Part shown: positions 23,245 to 32,704 of the stretch, one piece after another
How positions within the stretch are numbered: the first letter of the stretch is position 1
How the letters are laid out: each line of letters begins with the position of its first letter
Assembly: GCA_910579615.1 (NCBI GenBank)
Contig: CAJTUA010000001.1
Coordinates: forward strand, 186,001-250,000
Direction: 5' to 3'
From: an uncultured Lachnospiraceae bacterium
Lineage (GTDB): Bacteria > Bacillota > Clostridia > Lachnospirales > Lachnospiraceae
Length of the DNA: 64,000 bases
Notes under the pieces: generated by a model
What the model was told of the DNA's origin: nothing
Seen by the model: only the letters and a program-made list of their open reading frames with translations
Database searches by the model: none
Program-made: the position numbers and the translations under genes

Positions 23245-25104
23245 TCAGGTCTTTTCTGCCTTACCCACATAATACTGCGCCTGCGCATTCCAGAGTTCAT
23301 AATACTTCCCACCCGTATCTGCCACAAGCTTTTCATGGGAACCATATTGGACAATCCGCCCTTTGTCAAACACCACAATACTGTCGCAAAACCGGCACGA
23401 AGCCAGTCTGTGGCTGATATAAATCGCTGTCCGCTCCCCCGAAAGCTCACTGAATTTACGGTACACCTCATACTCGGCAACCGGGTCAAGCGCCGCCGTC
23501 GGCTCATCTAGCACAAGGAACGGCGCATCCTTATAGAGTGCCCTTGCAAGTGCAATTTTCTGCGCCTCCCCGCCGGAAATCTCCACACCCTCCCTGGAAT
23601 AATCTTTATACAGATATGTCTGTGTCCCTGCGGGCATCGCGGATAGCCTTCCATCGAATCCCACACGGCTTAAGCATTCCGCCACACGCGCCTCATCGTA
23701 CTCCTTCGCCGCCGCCACATTCTGCCCGAGCGTAAAGGAAAAAAGCTGGAAATCCTGGAACACAACGGAGAAAACCGACATATATTCGTCGTAGTCGTAT
23801 TTCCTGATATTCACGCCGTTTAACAAAATCTCTCCCTCCGTCGGGTCATACAGGCGGCAGAGCAGCTTGATAAACGTCGTCTTACCGCTCCCGTTCATCC
23901 CGACCACGGCAAGCTTCCCCCCGACCTTAAATTTCACATTGACATGGCGCAGCGCATAATTTTCCGTGTTCGGGTAGCAAAAGGAAACATCTCTGAATTC
24001 CACATAATACTCGTTATCCAGACGCTTTTCCACCGTCAGCGAACCCTGGTACATACGGTTTGGGATGTCAAGGTATGCAAAAAAACGCCTCAGATAATAA
24101 TTATTCGAGCAAAGGCGCTGCACTGCACTGACAAGCCCGGAAACTGCCCCTAACAAAAGCATGATGCACGCGACATATTTTGCAATGGAACCAACGGAAA
24201 CCGCCCCGCACAATGCTGCCTCAATCAGTACCATATAGACCCCGAATTTCAGCAGATGCTGCAGTACAACACAAAGAACCGAAAAGCGGACACATTTTTT
24301 ATCTCTCTCCATGCAGTTTCTGTAATATTCTTCCTCTGTTTTTTCTCTGCCTTTCTCGATTTTTTTCTCCATCCCGTAAAGACGGATGTCCACACCCGTT
24401 GCATAATTCGCAAGCAGGCTCCGGTACTTGCCCGACAAAACATTCATATTCACATTTTTATGGTAAAACGCAACATGAATTTTGCTCTCCTGCGCCGTAG
24501 CAAAAATCCCTAACAAAATTGTCAGTACAATTCCCGACACCATTCCAAGCTTTGCATATATACTCACCGCATCCAACATAAAAAATGAAACCATCATGGA
24601 TGCGGAAAAAACAATACTTGTAATATGTCCAATGCCAAGCCCGAGGCTATGATACAGGAAAAAAAGATTGTAGCCGCTATTGCTTTCCTCCTGGATGCGC
24701 GCCAATAAAAATGCCACATCGCGGTTTTCCGTGCAGGAATATTCCATCCCCATCCCTTTTTCTGAGAACATCCAGTCCCGCTCCCGGTAAAGCTCCTCCT
24801 CCATCGCTTCCTTCGTCACCGTAAGCCACGTAAGCAAAAGATTCAGCAAAAAAGCCAGTCCGACCGTAAGCCCCACATACAATACCATCTGTTCTGTCCG
24901 GACGCTGCCTAAAATTTCGTCCAAAAGTTTCGCCGAAAAATAAATCGGCACATATGGTATCACAGAACCCAAAAGCGCCTTGAATATCGTGCACACAATG
25001 TAAACGCGGCTAAGGGAAAACAGCATTTTTACCCCGCGAAAAAAAATTGCCAGATGCTCCTTTGGCTTCATTGTCTTGTTTTCCGTTTCTTTTTTCTCTT
25101 TCAT
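23245..25104 (-). CDS. ABC exporter half-transporter (permease-ATPase fusion), second subunit
   Basis: A 619-residue ABC protein: six transmembrane helices in residues 1-330, ATPase in 370-600. Walker A GMNGSGKTT, signature ISGGEAQKIALARAL and Walker B FLVLDEPTAALD are complete. It overlaps the preceding half-transporter by four bases (ATGA), so the two are translationally coupled and should form a heterodimeric exporter. Both catalytic sites look canonical, unlike many heterodimers with one degenerate site. Substrate unknown; no precursor peptide or modifying enzyme is adjacent. Confidence 0.9.
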   Translation of the reverse strand: MKEKKETENKTMKPKEHLAIFFRGVKMLFSLSRVYIVCTIFKALLGSVIPYVPIYFSAKLLDEILGSVRTEQMVLYVGLTVGLAFLLNLLLTWLTVTKEAMEEELYRERDWMFSEKGMGMEYSCTENRDVAFLLARIQEESNSGYNLFFLYHSLGLGIGHITSIVFSASMMVSFFMLDAVSIYAKLGMVSGIVLTILLGIFATAQESKIHVAFYHKNVNMNVLSGKYRSLLANYATGVDIRLYGMEKKIEKGREKTEEEYYRNCMERDKKCVRFSVLCVVLQHLLKFGVYMVLIEAALCGAVSVGSIAKYVACIMLLLGAVSGLVSAVQRLCSNNYYLRRFFAYLDIPNRMYQGSLTVEKRLDNEYYVEFRDVSFCYPNTENYALRHVNVKFKVGGKLAVVGMNGSGKTTFIKLLCRLYDPTEGEILLNGVNIRKYDYDEYMSVFSVVFQDFQLFSFTLGQNVAAAKEYDEARVAECLSRVGFDGRLSAMPAGTQTYLYKDYSREGVEISGGEAQKIALARALYKDAPFLVLDEPTAALDPVAEYEVYRKFSELSGERTAIYISHRLASCRFCDSIVVFDKGRIVQYGSHEKLVADTGGKYYELWNAQAQYYVGKAEKT

Positions 25105-26987
25105 GAAAAATCCTCCTGCTGCCTATGCCCTTCCACCCCATCCTCCTGGTACCAACAGCTTTGTATCTCATAAAGTTTTGCATATTCCCCTCCTGCCGCA
25201 ACAAGTGCGTCATGGCTTCCCTCCTCTGCAATTCTCCCGTCCTTCAGATACAGAATCCGGTCGCAAAACCGTGTGGATGCTAAGCGGTGTGAAATAAACA
25301 AAGAGCTTTTCCCCACCGTCATATTTCTATACTCCTCATAAATCTTACTCTCCGCTATCGGGTCGAGTGCCGCCGTCGGCTCATCCAACACCAGCACGGG
25401 GGCATCCTTGTACAATGCCCTTGCTAACATCAGCTTTTGCAGTTCGCCGCCCGAAAGCTCAATTCCGTTCTCATTGACCTGTTTGTCAAGCTTTGCGTGG
25501 ATTCCATCCGGCAGCGAAAGTATTTTTTCCGCAAGCCCTGCGCGGCGTACACATTCCTCCACCTTTGCTAAGTCACTTTCGTCCTCCTCGCAGCCGGAAA
25601 TCATTTCCGCGACTGAAAAAAACATTGGGTTTATTTTCTGGAATACAGCGGAAAAAAGCCTGTAGTAATCCTTTCTCCGGAAATGGCGGACTGGCACAAA
25701 AGTATTTTCTCCCGCAGCGGTATTCCTATCTGTAACGGACAGCCGGATTTCCCCTGAAGTCGGCTCGTACAGCCCGCACATCAGCTTGACAAGTGTCGTC
25801 TTTCCCGCCCCGTTTAACCCGACAAGTGCCAATTTTTCCCCTGCGTGCAGCGTCAGGCAGATATCGTGCAAGGTATCCTCTTTCGCCCCGTCGTAGCGAA
25901 AGCTCACATGGTCAAAAACAATTTCCGGGGCTTTCCCCAAAAACGCTTCCACATCTGCCGTGCCATCCCCGTCCTTATCCGGATATTCCAAATACTCCCG
26001 CAAATCGCAAAGGGCGAGGCTTGTGCCGCGCATCTGGTTCCATTCATTTAAAATATTGCCAATCCATGTGGCAAAGGAAGATACGGCAGCAAAGGAAAGC
26101 ACAAACTGTTGGGCTGTGATTTCACCGGAGCGCACCATCGAGATTAGGACTGCATACGCCGCCCCGTCCCGCAGCAGAATCACCGCCAAATCCGCAATAT
26201 GGGAAAAATAATTTTTCCAGATTCTCTTTTTATCCCATTTGGAATGCCCCTCACAGAGCATCCCATACATTTGGCGCAGCCAGCCGGCCATGCCGTAAAC
26301 CCGGATATCCTTCGCCATGGCGAATTCCCCTGCTTTTCTTTGTATATACCAGAGTTTCCTGTCAATCTCCTGCCAATTTTCCCGGTTCGCGTATTCCCAT
26401 TTCTGATATGCCCTGACACAAAACCAGTTGACGGCAGGGGCGAGTGTCAGCAGGAGAACCAGCCACGGGCGGATGAAGGATATCACGGTACCAAAAAGTA
26501 CATAACAGAGGATGCTTTCTGCAAAGCCGCGCGCGTGCCATGTCATGTCCTTGACCGGCTCAGCGCCATTCCACATCTGGGTTGTCATGTCTGCCCGGTC
26601 AAACAAATCTGCCATTTCCTTTTTCTCGTAGGTCTGGTAGAACAGCCCCAATGCCTTTTGGGCTAACAGCGTCCGGACTTTGTTAGTGTACCGCTGGTCA
26701 ATGGTATGTACATAATTATTCAGTACATCCAGCAGGATATTAGCAGCTAAAATAGCAAGCATCAGCAGGCCAACCCAAAGTACCGCGTGGGAAAGCCCCC
26801 TCTCCCCGGTTACCTCCGCAACCACAAGGGATGGCAGGTATATCTCTGCCCACGCCAGCCCGACATGGAGCGGAATAAAAAGAAGCTGTATCCAAAATGC
26901 CGCCGGGACATATTTTAATTGTTTTTTGACACTCCACGAAATATTGTTCCAAGTGGAGACATAGGGTTTCTTTTTTGATTTCTCCAT
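25101..26987 (-). CDS. ABC exporter half-transporter (permease-ATPase fusion), first subunit
   Basis: A 628-residue partner of the gene at 23245. Residues 1-330 hold the membrane domain and 370-600 the ATPase, with GLNGAGKTT, LSGGELQKLMLARAL and VLVLDEPTAALD intact. The family moves lipids, peptides or drugs outward across the cytoplasmic membrane. The start at 26987 is preceded by a weak GGGAAGGGAAA ribosome site. Upstream, 27190-27222 holds a 21-bp-spaced direct repeat near a promoter with no clear -35 element, which suggests an activator controls the pair. Confidence 0.9.
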   Translation of the reverse strand: MEKSKKKPYVSTWNNISWSVKKQLKYVPAAFWIQLLFIPLHVGLAWAEIYLPSLVVAEVTGERGLSHAVLWVGLLMLAILAANILLDVLNNYVHTIDQRYTNKVRTLLAQKALGLFYQTYEKKEMADLFDRADMTTQMWNGAEPVKDMTWHARGFAESILCYVLFGTVISFIRPWLVLLLTLAPAVNWFCVRAYQKWEYANRENWQEIDRKLWYIQRKAGEFAMAKDIRVYGMAGWLRQMYGMLCEGHSKWDKKRIWKNYFSHIADLAVILLRDGAAYAVLISMVRSGEITAQQFVLSFAAVSSFATWIGNILNEWNQMRGTSLALCDLREYLEYPDKDGDGTADVEAFLGKAPEIVFDHVSFRYDGAKEDTLHDICLTLHAGEKLALVGLNGAGKTTLVKLMCGLYEPTSGEIRLSVTDRNTAAGENTFVPVRHFRRKDYYRLFSAVFQKINPMFFSVAEMISGCEEDESDLAKVEECVRRAGLAEKILSLPDGIHAKLDKQVNENGIELSGGELQKLMLARALYKDAPVLVLDEPTAALDPIAESKIYEEYRNMTVGKSSLFISHRLASTRFCDRILYLKDGRIAEEGSHDALVAAGGEYAKLYEIQSCWYQEDGVEGHRQQEDFS

Positions 26988-27155
26988 TTTTCATTTTCCC
27001 TTCCCATTAAAAATTTTGCAGTATCCCTTCCAGTTTTCCATAACTGGAAAAAATTCTGCCCGCTTTGATTTTTTCGATAATTTCCGGGACTTTTCTCTTT
27101 TATGTTTTTCCCTGCTTCATCCTGCCCTCCTCCCTCGTTTTTTACTGTATGGGCA

Positions 27156-27222
27156 TAGTATACTACAAAATAAAAGAAAAAGCCGTTTTGTGCACGAATT
27201 GTTTTTTGGCGTGCACGAATTG
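27156..27222 (-). promoter_or_regulatory. Candidate activator-dependent promoter with two direct repeats
   Basis: Minus-strand -10 TATACT at 27156-27161 has no recognisable -35. Upstream lie two exact copies of GTGCACGAATTG (27190-27201 and 27211-27222, plus strand), 21 bp apart, that is two helical turns on the same face. This is a plausible activator site for the ABC exporter operon. The rest of 26988-27425 shows only the terminator at 27355. Confidence 0.45.
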
Positions 27223-27354
27223 CAAGAATGGGGGTGAAATGGGATTGCATGGATTGCATGGGGATTTTGCAGATGTGGCGGAACATTCCGGGTCGAAGTT
27301 TGCCAAGAATATTTTAATGAATTAGCGCAACAAAGCACACGGCGCTGAAAATAA

Positions 27355-27379
27355 GGGGGGGAAGGTTGCCCCTCCCCCC
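27355..27379 (-). terminator. Terminator-like hairpin after the 27426 gene
   Basis: A GGGGGGG/CCCCCC stem with inner GG-CC pairs; on the minus strand it is followed by TTATTTTC. It stands about 45 bases beyond the stop codon at 27426. Confidence 0.6.
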
Positions 27380-27425
27380 AAAAGTCTTTGTTTATGTACG
27401 AATCACCCGGCAAAGCCGCGTTTTT

Positions 27426-28076
27426 CTATTTTAATACTTTTTCAAAAACCAACGTTTTATCCCAATCATAAATCCGGAAAACCAGTTTTGCATCTTCATA
27501 TGTATTCTCCTGCAATTCCTCCAAAAGCACCTGCAATGCCTCTTCCATCGTTTCATACATTATTTCCATGGACTCCTGCATTGCTTCCTTCTTCTGTTCC
27601 TTCGTAAGTTCAACCCCAAAATCAAAAGACTCACCGAACGTCATGGAAAAAACCAGCGTTTTCCCTTTTGCATACAATTCCGTCACAATGCCATCGTCCT
27701 CTTCCTTATACTTTGCGGCACCAAATTCTTCCTTCAGATAAGTCTCAATCTTATTTTCCACCTTATTGCTATCCACCACGGTAACTTTGCAGGTGTACTT
27801 CTTCTTATTGTAGGTTGCTGTGATGGTAGCTGTACCTTCGCCCTTTGCAGTAATCACACCTTTCGCGGAAACCACTGCAACTTTTCTCGCGCTGCTTTTC
27901 CACTGTACATCGGTCGATGTAACATTGCCAAGCTTTAACGTAAGTGTACTGTCAACTTCCATGGTCGCTTTTGCCTTGCTCAGTTTTATCTGTGTGGCGG
28001 CAAAAGTCTTATCTGGTGCGACCACTGCAACCAGCATAAGCAGCAGCAAAACAATGGATACTAATTTTTTCTTCAT
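27426..28076 (-). CDS. Exported Big_2 domain protein
   Basis: A 216-residue exported protein. Residues 1-26 form a signal peptide (hydrophobic LVSIVLLLLMLVAVVAP, cleavage near TFAA). Residues 28-100 are a Big_2 immunoglobulin-like domain (VQWKSSARKVAVVSAKGVIT, GEGTATITATY). Residues 105-216 are a mixed alpha/beta domain rich in Glu and Met (KKEAMQESMEIMYETMEEAL), similar to small clostridial lipoprotein-like domains of unknown function. AAGGAGGGG precedes the ATG. Monocistronic with its own promoter. Confidence 0.8.
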   Translation of the reverse strand: MKKKLVSIVLLLLMLVAVVAPDKTFAATQIKLSKAKATMEVDSTLTLKLGNVTSTDVQWKSSARKVAVVSAKGVITAKGEGTATITATYNKKKYTCKVTVVDSNKVENKIETYLKEEFGAAKYKEEDDGIVTELYAKGKTLVFSMTFGESFDFGVELTKEQKKEAMQESMEIMYETMEEALQVLLEELQENTYEDAKLVFRIYDWDKTLVFEKVLK

Positions 28077-28107
28077 GGCAAACCCCTCCTTAAATGACTT
28101 TAAAAAT

Positions 28108-28135
28108 ATATTATCACAAATATTTTAGTTTTCAA
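28108..28135 (-). promoter_or_regulatory. Promoter of the exported Big_2 gene
   Basis: Minus strand TTGAAA (28130-28135), 16-base spacer, TAATAT (28108-28113). Confidence 0.65.
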
Positions 28136-28211
28136 GAGGAAATTATCAAATTTTGATATTTTATGCTTTGCCCATTCCAAAACTATTATATTCAAAAGTG
28201 ATTCGTCCATC

Positions 28212-28781
28212 CTATTGCAATAGATGTCCGTCCATGACGGAATTCAGCATCCGGATAATCCCGCCATAATATTTCCGGAACCGCTCATCCCCCCATTCCA
28301 GGCAATGCTCCAAATCGATTTCGAACCGAATCAGACGGTCCACGACTTGTCTTGATATCCTTGCCTTATATTCCATATCCTCAGAATACCGGTGAAGGAT
28401 GAGATTCCCCTGTGCTTCCTCCTCCAAAAGCCTTGCGTAAAGATCAGGAATGACAATCTCATTTTGTACGGCAACTTCGTTCTCGCTGACAAGTTCCGGG
28501 CTCCAGCTCGTCATCCCCCGCAAAAATCCCGCCTCTTCCAGCTCATATACCGAGCAGCCCCTATTCTTGTATACAAGGGAAAATGCGTCCGGGTAGCACT
28601 CATAAACAATTGGACGGTCATTTTCGTCATTCGAGATGATAAAATCGAAATCGTCTTTCGGGGCGCCAAAAAGCAGCCCTGTGACCAGGTTTTCAATCGC
28701 GTAAACATAGGGCTTTTTGTGTGTGGAAATGGCGGGTTTTAAGATTTTGATACCGCTTTGTTTTGAAACATGATATAACAT
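28212..28781 (-). CDS. Hypothetical protein, possibly ADP-ribosyltransferase-like fold
   Basis: A 189-residue soluble protein with no signal peptide. The start LYHVSKQSGIKILKPAIS followed by KPYVYAIENLVTGLLFG resembles the YH(G/V)S...YVYATxxxxxALxF pattern of small ADP-ribosyltransferase-fold and RNA 2'-phosphotransferase-like proteins. The later SWSPELVSENEVAVQNEI and helical C-terminus are shared, from memory, with unannotated Firmicute proteins. No antitoxin is adjacent; the only neighbour is the broken NTPase/TPR gene 42 bases upstream. Function unproven. Confidence 0.5.
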   Translation of the reverse strand: MLYHVSKQSGIKILKPAISTHKKPYVYAIENLVTGLLFGAPKDDFDFIISNDENDRPIVYECYPDAFSLVYKNRGCSVYELEEAGFLRGMTSWSPELVSENEVAVQNEIVIPDLYARLLEEEAQGNLILHRYSEDMEYKARISRQVVDRLIRFEIDLEHCLEWGDERFRKYYGGIIRMLNSVMDGHLLQ

Positions 28782-28823
28782 TTTCTTGCTCCTTTCCTTG
28801 GGTGTTAGGATTCTTATTTATCC

Positions 28824-29247
28824 TTAAATATATTTAAGCACAAATATCGATGGTTTGCAAGATGATTTTTTGTGAAATTCCTCTGCCTTCCTGTACTTTC
28901 CCTGCTTCTGGTATACATCAGCCAGGTTATTATATACGATTGCAGTATCGGGATGTTGTTTATAATCATAAATCCCAACCGTTCCTTGTTTATAAAACCG
29001 TACAATCTCCTGCTGCACCGCTTCGTCTGCTACCACCAAAAAGCAGCCCCTGTGCCCTAATAATAAAAACGCATTGTCCCCTTCCGGGTTCTGTCCGTTT
29101 TCAAAAATATCCTCAATTGGGGAATCATATTTCACTCGTCCGATATTCCATTGTACCTCTACAATAAAAATCCTTCATCTGATTCGACTGCAAAGGTGCA
29201 GGTGAAAATGCATTTAACATTTCAGATAACTTATTTGCATATTTCAT
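28824..29247 (-). pseudogene. Remnant of a P-loop NTPase/TPR protein gene (frameshift and internal deletion)
   Basis: Translation starts well at 29247 (AGGAGGGC ribosome site; MKYANKLSEMLNAFSPAPLQ) but stops near 29125. The next frame carries on at once with YDSPIEDIFENGQNPEGDNA, then LLLGHRGC, which is the first half of a Walker A (GHRGxGKS). The lysine-serine and whole ATPase core are missing; the frame jumps to one TPR-like repeat (TAIVYNNLADVYQKQGKYRK) and ends. I read this as a gene for an AAA/STAND-type ATPase with C-terminal TPRs that lost its middle. Confidence 0.7.
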
Positions 29248-29391
29248 GAAAAAGCCCTCCTGATTCCTCTCTCTGTTGTTCCCATTATATCATCCTTCCC
29301 AAATTATCAAAACATTTATCCGCATTCCCATTTTAGTTATATTTCGCACTTTGGTCTTTGGCTTGAATTGCAGTCTTACCCCCATGCATAA

Positions 29392-29437
29392 CCCCATAAG
29401 CATTATGGGGCGGCTTGCTATACCAGCAAGCCGCCCC
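29392..29437 (-). terminator. Two overlapping alternative hairpins after the ABC-2 permease gene
   Basis: GGGGCGGCTTGCT (29407-29419) and AGCAAGCCGCCCC (29425-29437) form a 13-bp stem with a 5-base loop. CCCCATAA (29392-29399) and TTATGGGG (29403-29410) form another that uses the same GGGG, so the two compete. They lie just after the stop codon at 29441. No T-run follows. Confidence 0.55.
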
Positions 29438-29440
29438 CGC

Positions 29441-31828
29441 TCACAATCGTCTTCTTCTGCCTCTGGCCATGTTATTCGATACAAGAAGCCACATACTCGC
29501 CACTCCTGCAATTACAGTAAGAGCCACCCCCCACAGCAAGAATTGCGTAATAGCTCCGTTTACACGGCTCAGAAGCGGCACCGCCTCTACGCTTGTGATA
29601 TAAGCTAGCGGCCGGAATCGTTCTACACCCACATAGGCGTATAGCAGCGATGGGAGCAACATGATACCACAACCTGCGATACAGGCAATTTCCACACGCT
29701 TGAAAAAGCTTGACACTAACAGCACAAGAACTGCACCGCAGCACAGCACTAACAGACGGTAGCCGTACAAAATCACAAGCCATTCTTTTATGGAGCAGAG
29801 GATTGGGAACCTCGCCATCATGGAAAGATTTTGTACGGGGACATTCCATGTCCGAATGGAAAAGTTAGAGATTAGGGCATATAACTCCATTCCATAAACA
29901 GTCGCCCAAACCGCTGTTGCCGCAAGCATCGCTATGACGATTTTGCACCTTGGCAGCCCCCTGCGTCCTCCCGGTGTGGCTTCTAGCAAAAAGGTCATGC
30001 CGGATTGCCGTTCATAGACCATGCTCCCAGCCAAAAGAAGTGTTAAGGCCAGAACCGCGACAACCGCCGCCTGATGCTGATTGCTTTGCGCTGCCGTCCC
30101 AAAAACACTTTCAAAGGGCGTCTGCCCAATCAGCCACGGCGTAAAACCCTTTTCCATGCCAAGTTCAAACAATTCCTCTGCCCGGCTACGTACCAGGCTA
30201 AGTCCTTCTTTGTTGGTACGGGCAGTCTCGGCATAGTAGGAGTACAAATTCAGCTGATTTTCCGCGATTTCTCCATTTTCATACGCAAACTTTGCGTCCT
30301 CATAATCTGCAATCGTCTGGTCGAGTTCAGCTTCCATCGCGTTTATCCGGGCAAAGGTATCATCCGAGATTTCGCCCATGAGTTCTGTAGTATATTGCTG
30401 TTTGGCCACTTCCGCAGGATGATATATGGGAATGTTCGCCGTAAAGGGAAGACCAACAGCCAAATAGACAAATAATGCCATAATCACAATGCCTTTTTGA
30501 ATCCAAAGCGTCTTGTACAGCTCCATTCCGAATAGCCCCAAATGATGCAGCCCCATGTCAGTGACGGTGTTGAGCCCATATCCGATATGCCCTAACAGGT
30601 CTTTTCCTGCCGCAGGATTTTTGCGGCAATGGACGAGAATACATACCGCTGCCGTCAGCCCACATAGCGGGAGCAATACAAGCTGTGAAATGCTCCGAAT
30701 CCCAAACGGATAGCCAAACAGGTCTATATTCAGATAATTGGTATAGAGATCGGACAGGCTGATATAGGTGAAAAGATTAAAATATTTCAGTCCGTTCAAC
30801 CCGCTCTGCACAGGCAAAAAAGTATATAAGCTGTACTCTGTCACCAGAACACCTGCAGTTATAACGATTGTATATTTCACATGATTGACTGCTGTAAGCA
30901 ACAGCCAAAGGAGCAGGCCCACGAAAAAGGCGGCGGCAATCCGCAGCAGAAAATAGCGAATCAAAAAGCTGCCCACCGTACTGGGCATTGGTAATTTCCC
31001 AAGCAATTCCACCGATTGCAGCGCCCGCCCTAAATCATTGCTCCCCCCGTACAGGGAGAATCCAATCATAAGATTCGTCCCATAAAGCAGAACTACACCA
31101 AAGACCGATGCTCCGAACAAAATCGCCATTCTATGTACAGCAAGGCGCAGCCGTCCATTTGGCGTGGCATGTATCACGCTCCACAAGCCTTTTTTGCGTT
31201 CTTCCAAGAAGGAAATGCAAAACGACAGCAGAATAACGACCAGAAAATAGTCGGTCAACGGAAAGGATAAAAGTGCGTCGATTGCTCCATCTGTGCCCAG
31301 GGTCAAATCAACTTCTTGCAGTGTTTCAAATTCATCCGCGGTCTTGATAATGTTCCGCCCGGAGAAGCTGTTTGGGTCATTGAAGATGGGGAACGCCAGC
31401 ATATTGTCCTTGTTCTTCTGAATGGTATTCAGCCAATCGCCGTAGCCAGCCAGATAGTCGGTCTGCGAAAGAAGATTGTTGACCGCGACATATTCTAACT
31501 TCACATCTTCATCCACATGGTTGCCGGACAGAAGATTTCGCAGCCGCGCTTCTTCCTGTTTCAGAGCGGAAATAGCATCGGTCAGCGAAAGTGATTTTGT
31601 CTTGTCTATCCAATCCAAGTAATGCGCATACGCCTCCTTTGCGTCTACGGATTCCGACGCTGGTATGCTGCCATCAAAAACCAATATCGTGGAAGCGGGC
31701 AAAGAGCAATCCATCCCGTAATCTTTCGCAGATTGCTCCCTCACAAACGCAAGCGCGTTCAGCAGAATCATGAATGCAAGCCCCAACAGTAAGCGACGGT
31801 TTGATAAAATGCGTCCCAGTTCTTTCAT
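29441..31828 (-). CDS. ABC-2-type permease, two fused halves
   Basis: A 795-residue membrane protein made of two similar halves, each starting with a lone transmembrane helix, then an extracellular region, then about five helices. The first half starts MKELGRILSNRRLLLGLAFM; the second near residue 440 with GMELYKTLWIQKGIVIMALF. Long extracytoplasmic helical stretches sit between helices 1 and 2 of each half. This matches fused permeases of peptide or lipid exporters paired with a separate ATPase. GAGGTGGTGCT precedes the ATG, 9 bases after the ATPase stop. It works with the ATPase at 31838 and probably the two lipoproteins. Confidence 0.85.
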   Translation of the reverse strand: MKELGRILSNRRLLLGLAFMILLNALAFVREQSAKDYGMDCSLPASTILVFDGSIPASESVDAKEAYAHYLDWIDKTKSLSLTDAISALKQEEARLRNLLSGNHVDEDVKLEYVAVNNLLSQTDYLAGYGDWLNTIQKNKDNMLAFPIFNDPNSFSGRNIIKTADEFETLQEVDLTLGTDGAIDALLSFPLTDYFLVVILLSFCISFLEERKKGLWSVIHATPNGRLRLAVHRMAILFGASVFGVVLLYGTNLMIGFSLYGGSNDLGRALQSVELLGKLPMPSTVGSFLIRYFLLRIAAAFFVGLLLWLLLTAVNHVKYTIVITAGVLVTEYSLYTFLPVQSGLNGLKYFNLFTYISLSDLYTNYLNIDLFGYPFGIRSISQLVLLPLCGLTAAVCILVHCRKNPAAGKDLLGHIGYGLNTVTDMGLHHLGLFGMELYKTLWIQKGIVIMALFVYLAVGLPFTANIPIYHPAEVAKQQYTTELMGEISDDTFARINAMEAELDQTIADYEDAKFAYENGEIAENQLNLYSYYAETARTNKEGLSLVRSRAEELFELGMEKGFTPWLIGQTPFESVFGTAAQSNQHQAAVVAVLALTLLLAGSMVYERQSGMTFLLEATPGGRRGLPRCKIVIAMLAATAVWATVYGMELYALISNFSIRTWNVPVQNLSMMARFPILCSIKEWLVILYGYRLLVLCCGAVLVLLVSSFFKRVEIACIAGCGIMLLPSLLYAYVGVERFRPLAYITSVEAVPLLSRVNGAITQFLLWGVALTVIAGVASMWLLVSNNMARGRRRRL

Positions 31829-31837
31829 AGCACCACC

Positions 31838-32701
31838 TCACTCTCCGAGATAGTAGAGGTACACATCCTCCAACGTCAGATGATCTTCCACATACTGTCC
31901 TTTGTTTGGCAGCTCGTCCCCAACGACCCGCACCCATGTTTCGTCCCGGCGCTGAAATACATTGCCAACCTTGTATTGCTCCTGTATACGATCCAGGATT
32001 TGCGGCGGACAGGGCAGCTCTTTCACCTTATCTGCCACACTCTCCACCAGGTTTTTGGGGGTATCCATACCAACCATGCGTCCCTTTTTCATCATCAGGA
32101 TTTGGTCGGATATGGATTCGATGTCGCTCACGATATGGGTCGCCAGCAGAATGATGCGCCCACGGGAAAGCGAGGAAATAAAGTTGCGGATACGGATGCG
32201 CTCTTTTGGGTCAAGCCCGGCGGTAGGCTCGTCCAGTATCACAACCTTTGGATTGCCTAACAGTGCCTGTGCCAACAACACCCGTTGCTTCATACCGCCG
32301 GAGTAGCCCCCTAACTTCTTGTGCCGCACATTTAACAGGTTGGTGATTGTCAACAGCTTTTCAATTTCCTCTTTGGCCTGCTTTTTGGGGATTGCCTTTA
32401 AATCGGCCATGTAGAATAGAAAAGTTTGCGCTGTCATGTGTTCGTAATATCCCTGCTGTTGGGGCATATAGCCCAGTATCCGGCGAAAGTCTTTGCCCAG
32501 CTTCAGAATATCCGTTCCGTCAAACAGGATTTGCCCGTCCGTCCGTGGGATGTTGTCGGTCAGCAGATTCATCATGGTGCTTTTGCCCGCGCCGTTTGCA
32601 CCGAGGATGCCGTAGATTCCTTCGGTAAAGGTGATATTCATGCCGTTAAGGGCGGTAACGTTGCCGTATCGCTTTGTCAAATTCTTAAGTTCAAGCTGCA
32701 T
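31838..32701 (-). CDS. ABC transporter ATP-binding protein (ABC-2 exporter type)
   Basis: A 287-residue cytosolic ATPase: Walker A GANGAGKST (about residues 35-43), Q-loop GYMPQQQGYYEHMTA, signature YSGGMKQRVLLAQALL, Walker B VVILDEPTAGLDP and H-loop LLATHIVSD are complete. The subfamily drives ABC-2 permeases such as those giving bacitracin or lantibiotic resistance. GGAGGATAAATC precedes the ATG, and the gene starts 3 bases after the upstream lipoprotein stop. Confidence 0.95.
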   Translation of the reverse strand: MQLELKNLTKRYGNVTALNGMNITFTEGIYGILGANGAGKSTMMNLLTDNIPRTDGQILFDGTDILKLGKDFRRILGYMPQQQGYYEHMTAQTFLFYMADLKAIPKKQAKEEIEKLLTITNLLNVRHKKLGGYSGGMKQRVLLAQALLGNPKVVILDEPTAGLDPKERIRIRNFISSLSRGRIILLATHIVSDIESISDQILMMKKGRMVGMDTPKNLVESVADKVKELPCPPQILDRIQEQYKVGNVFQRRDETWVRVVGDELPNKGQYVEDHLTLEDVYLYYLGE

Positions 32702-32704
32702 GAT

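Noticed and set aside
27008..27030. Possible degenerate leader repeat before the ABC exporter gene
   Set aside because: Similarity is limited to an A/T-rich TTAAAAATTTTGCA stretch and could be chance.
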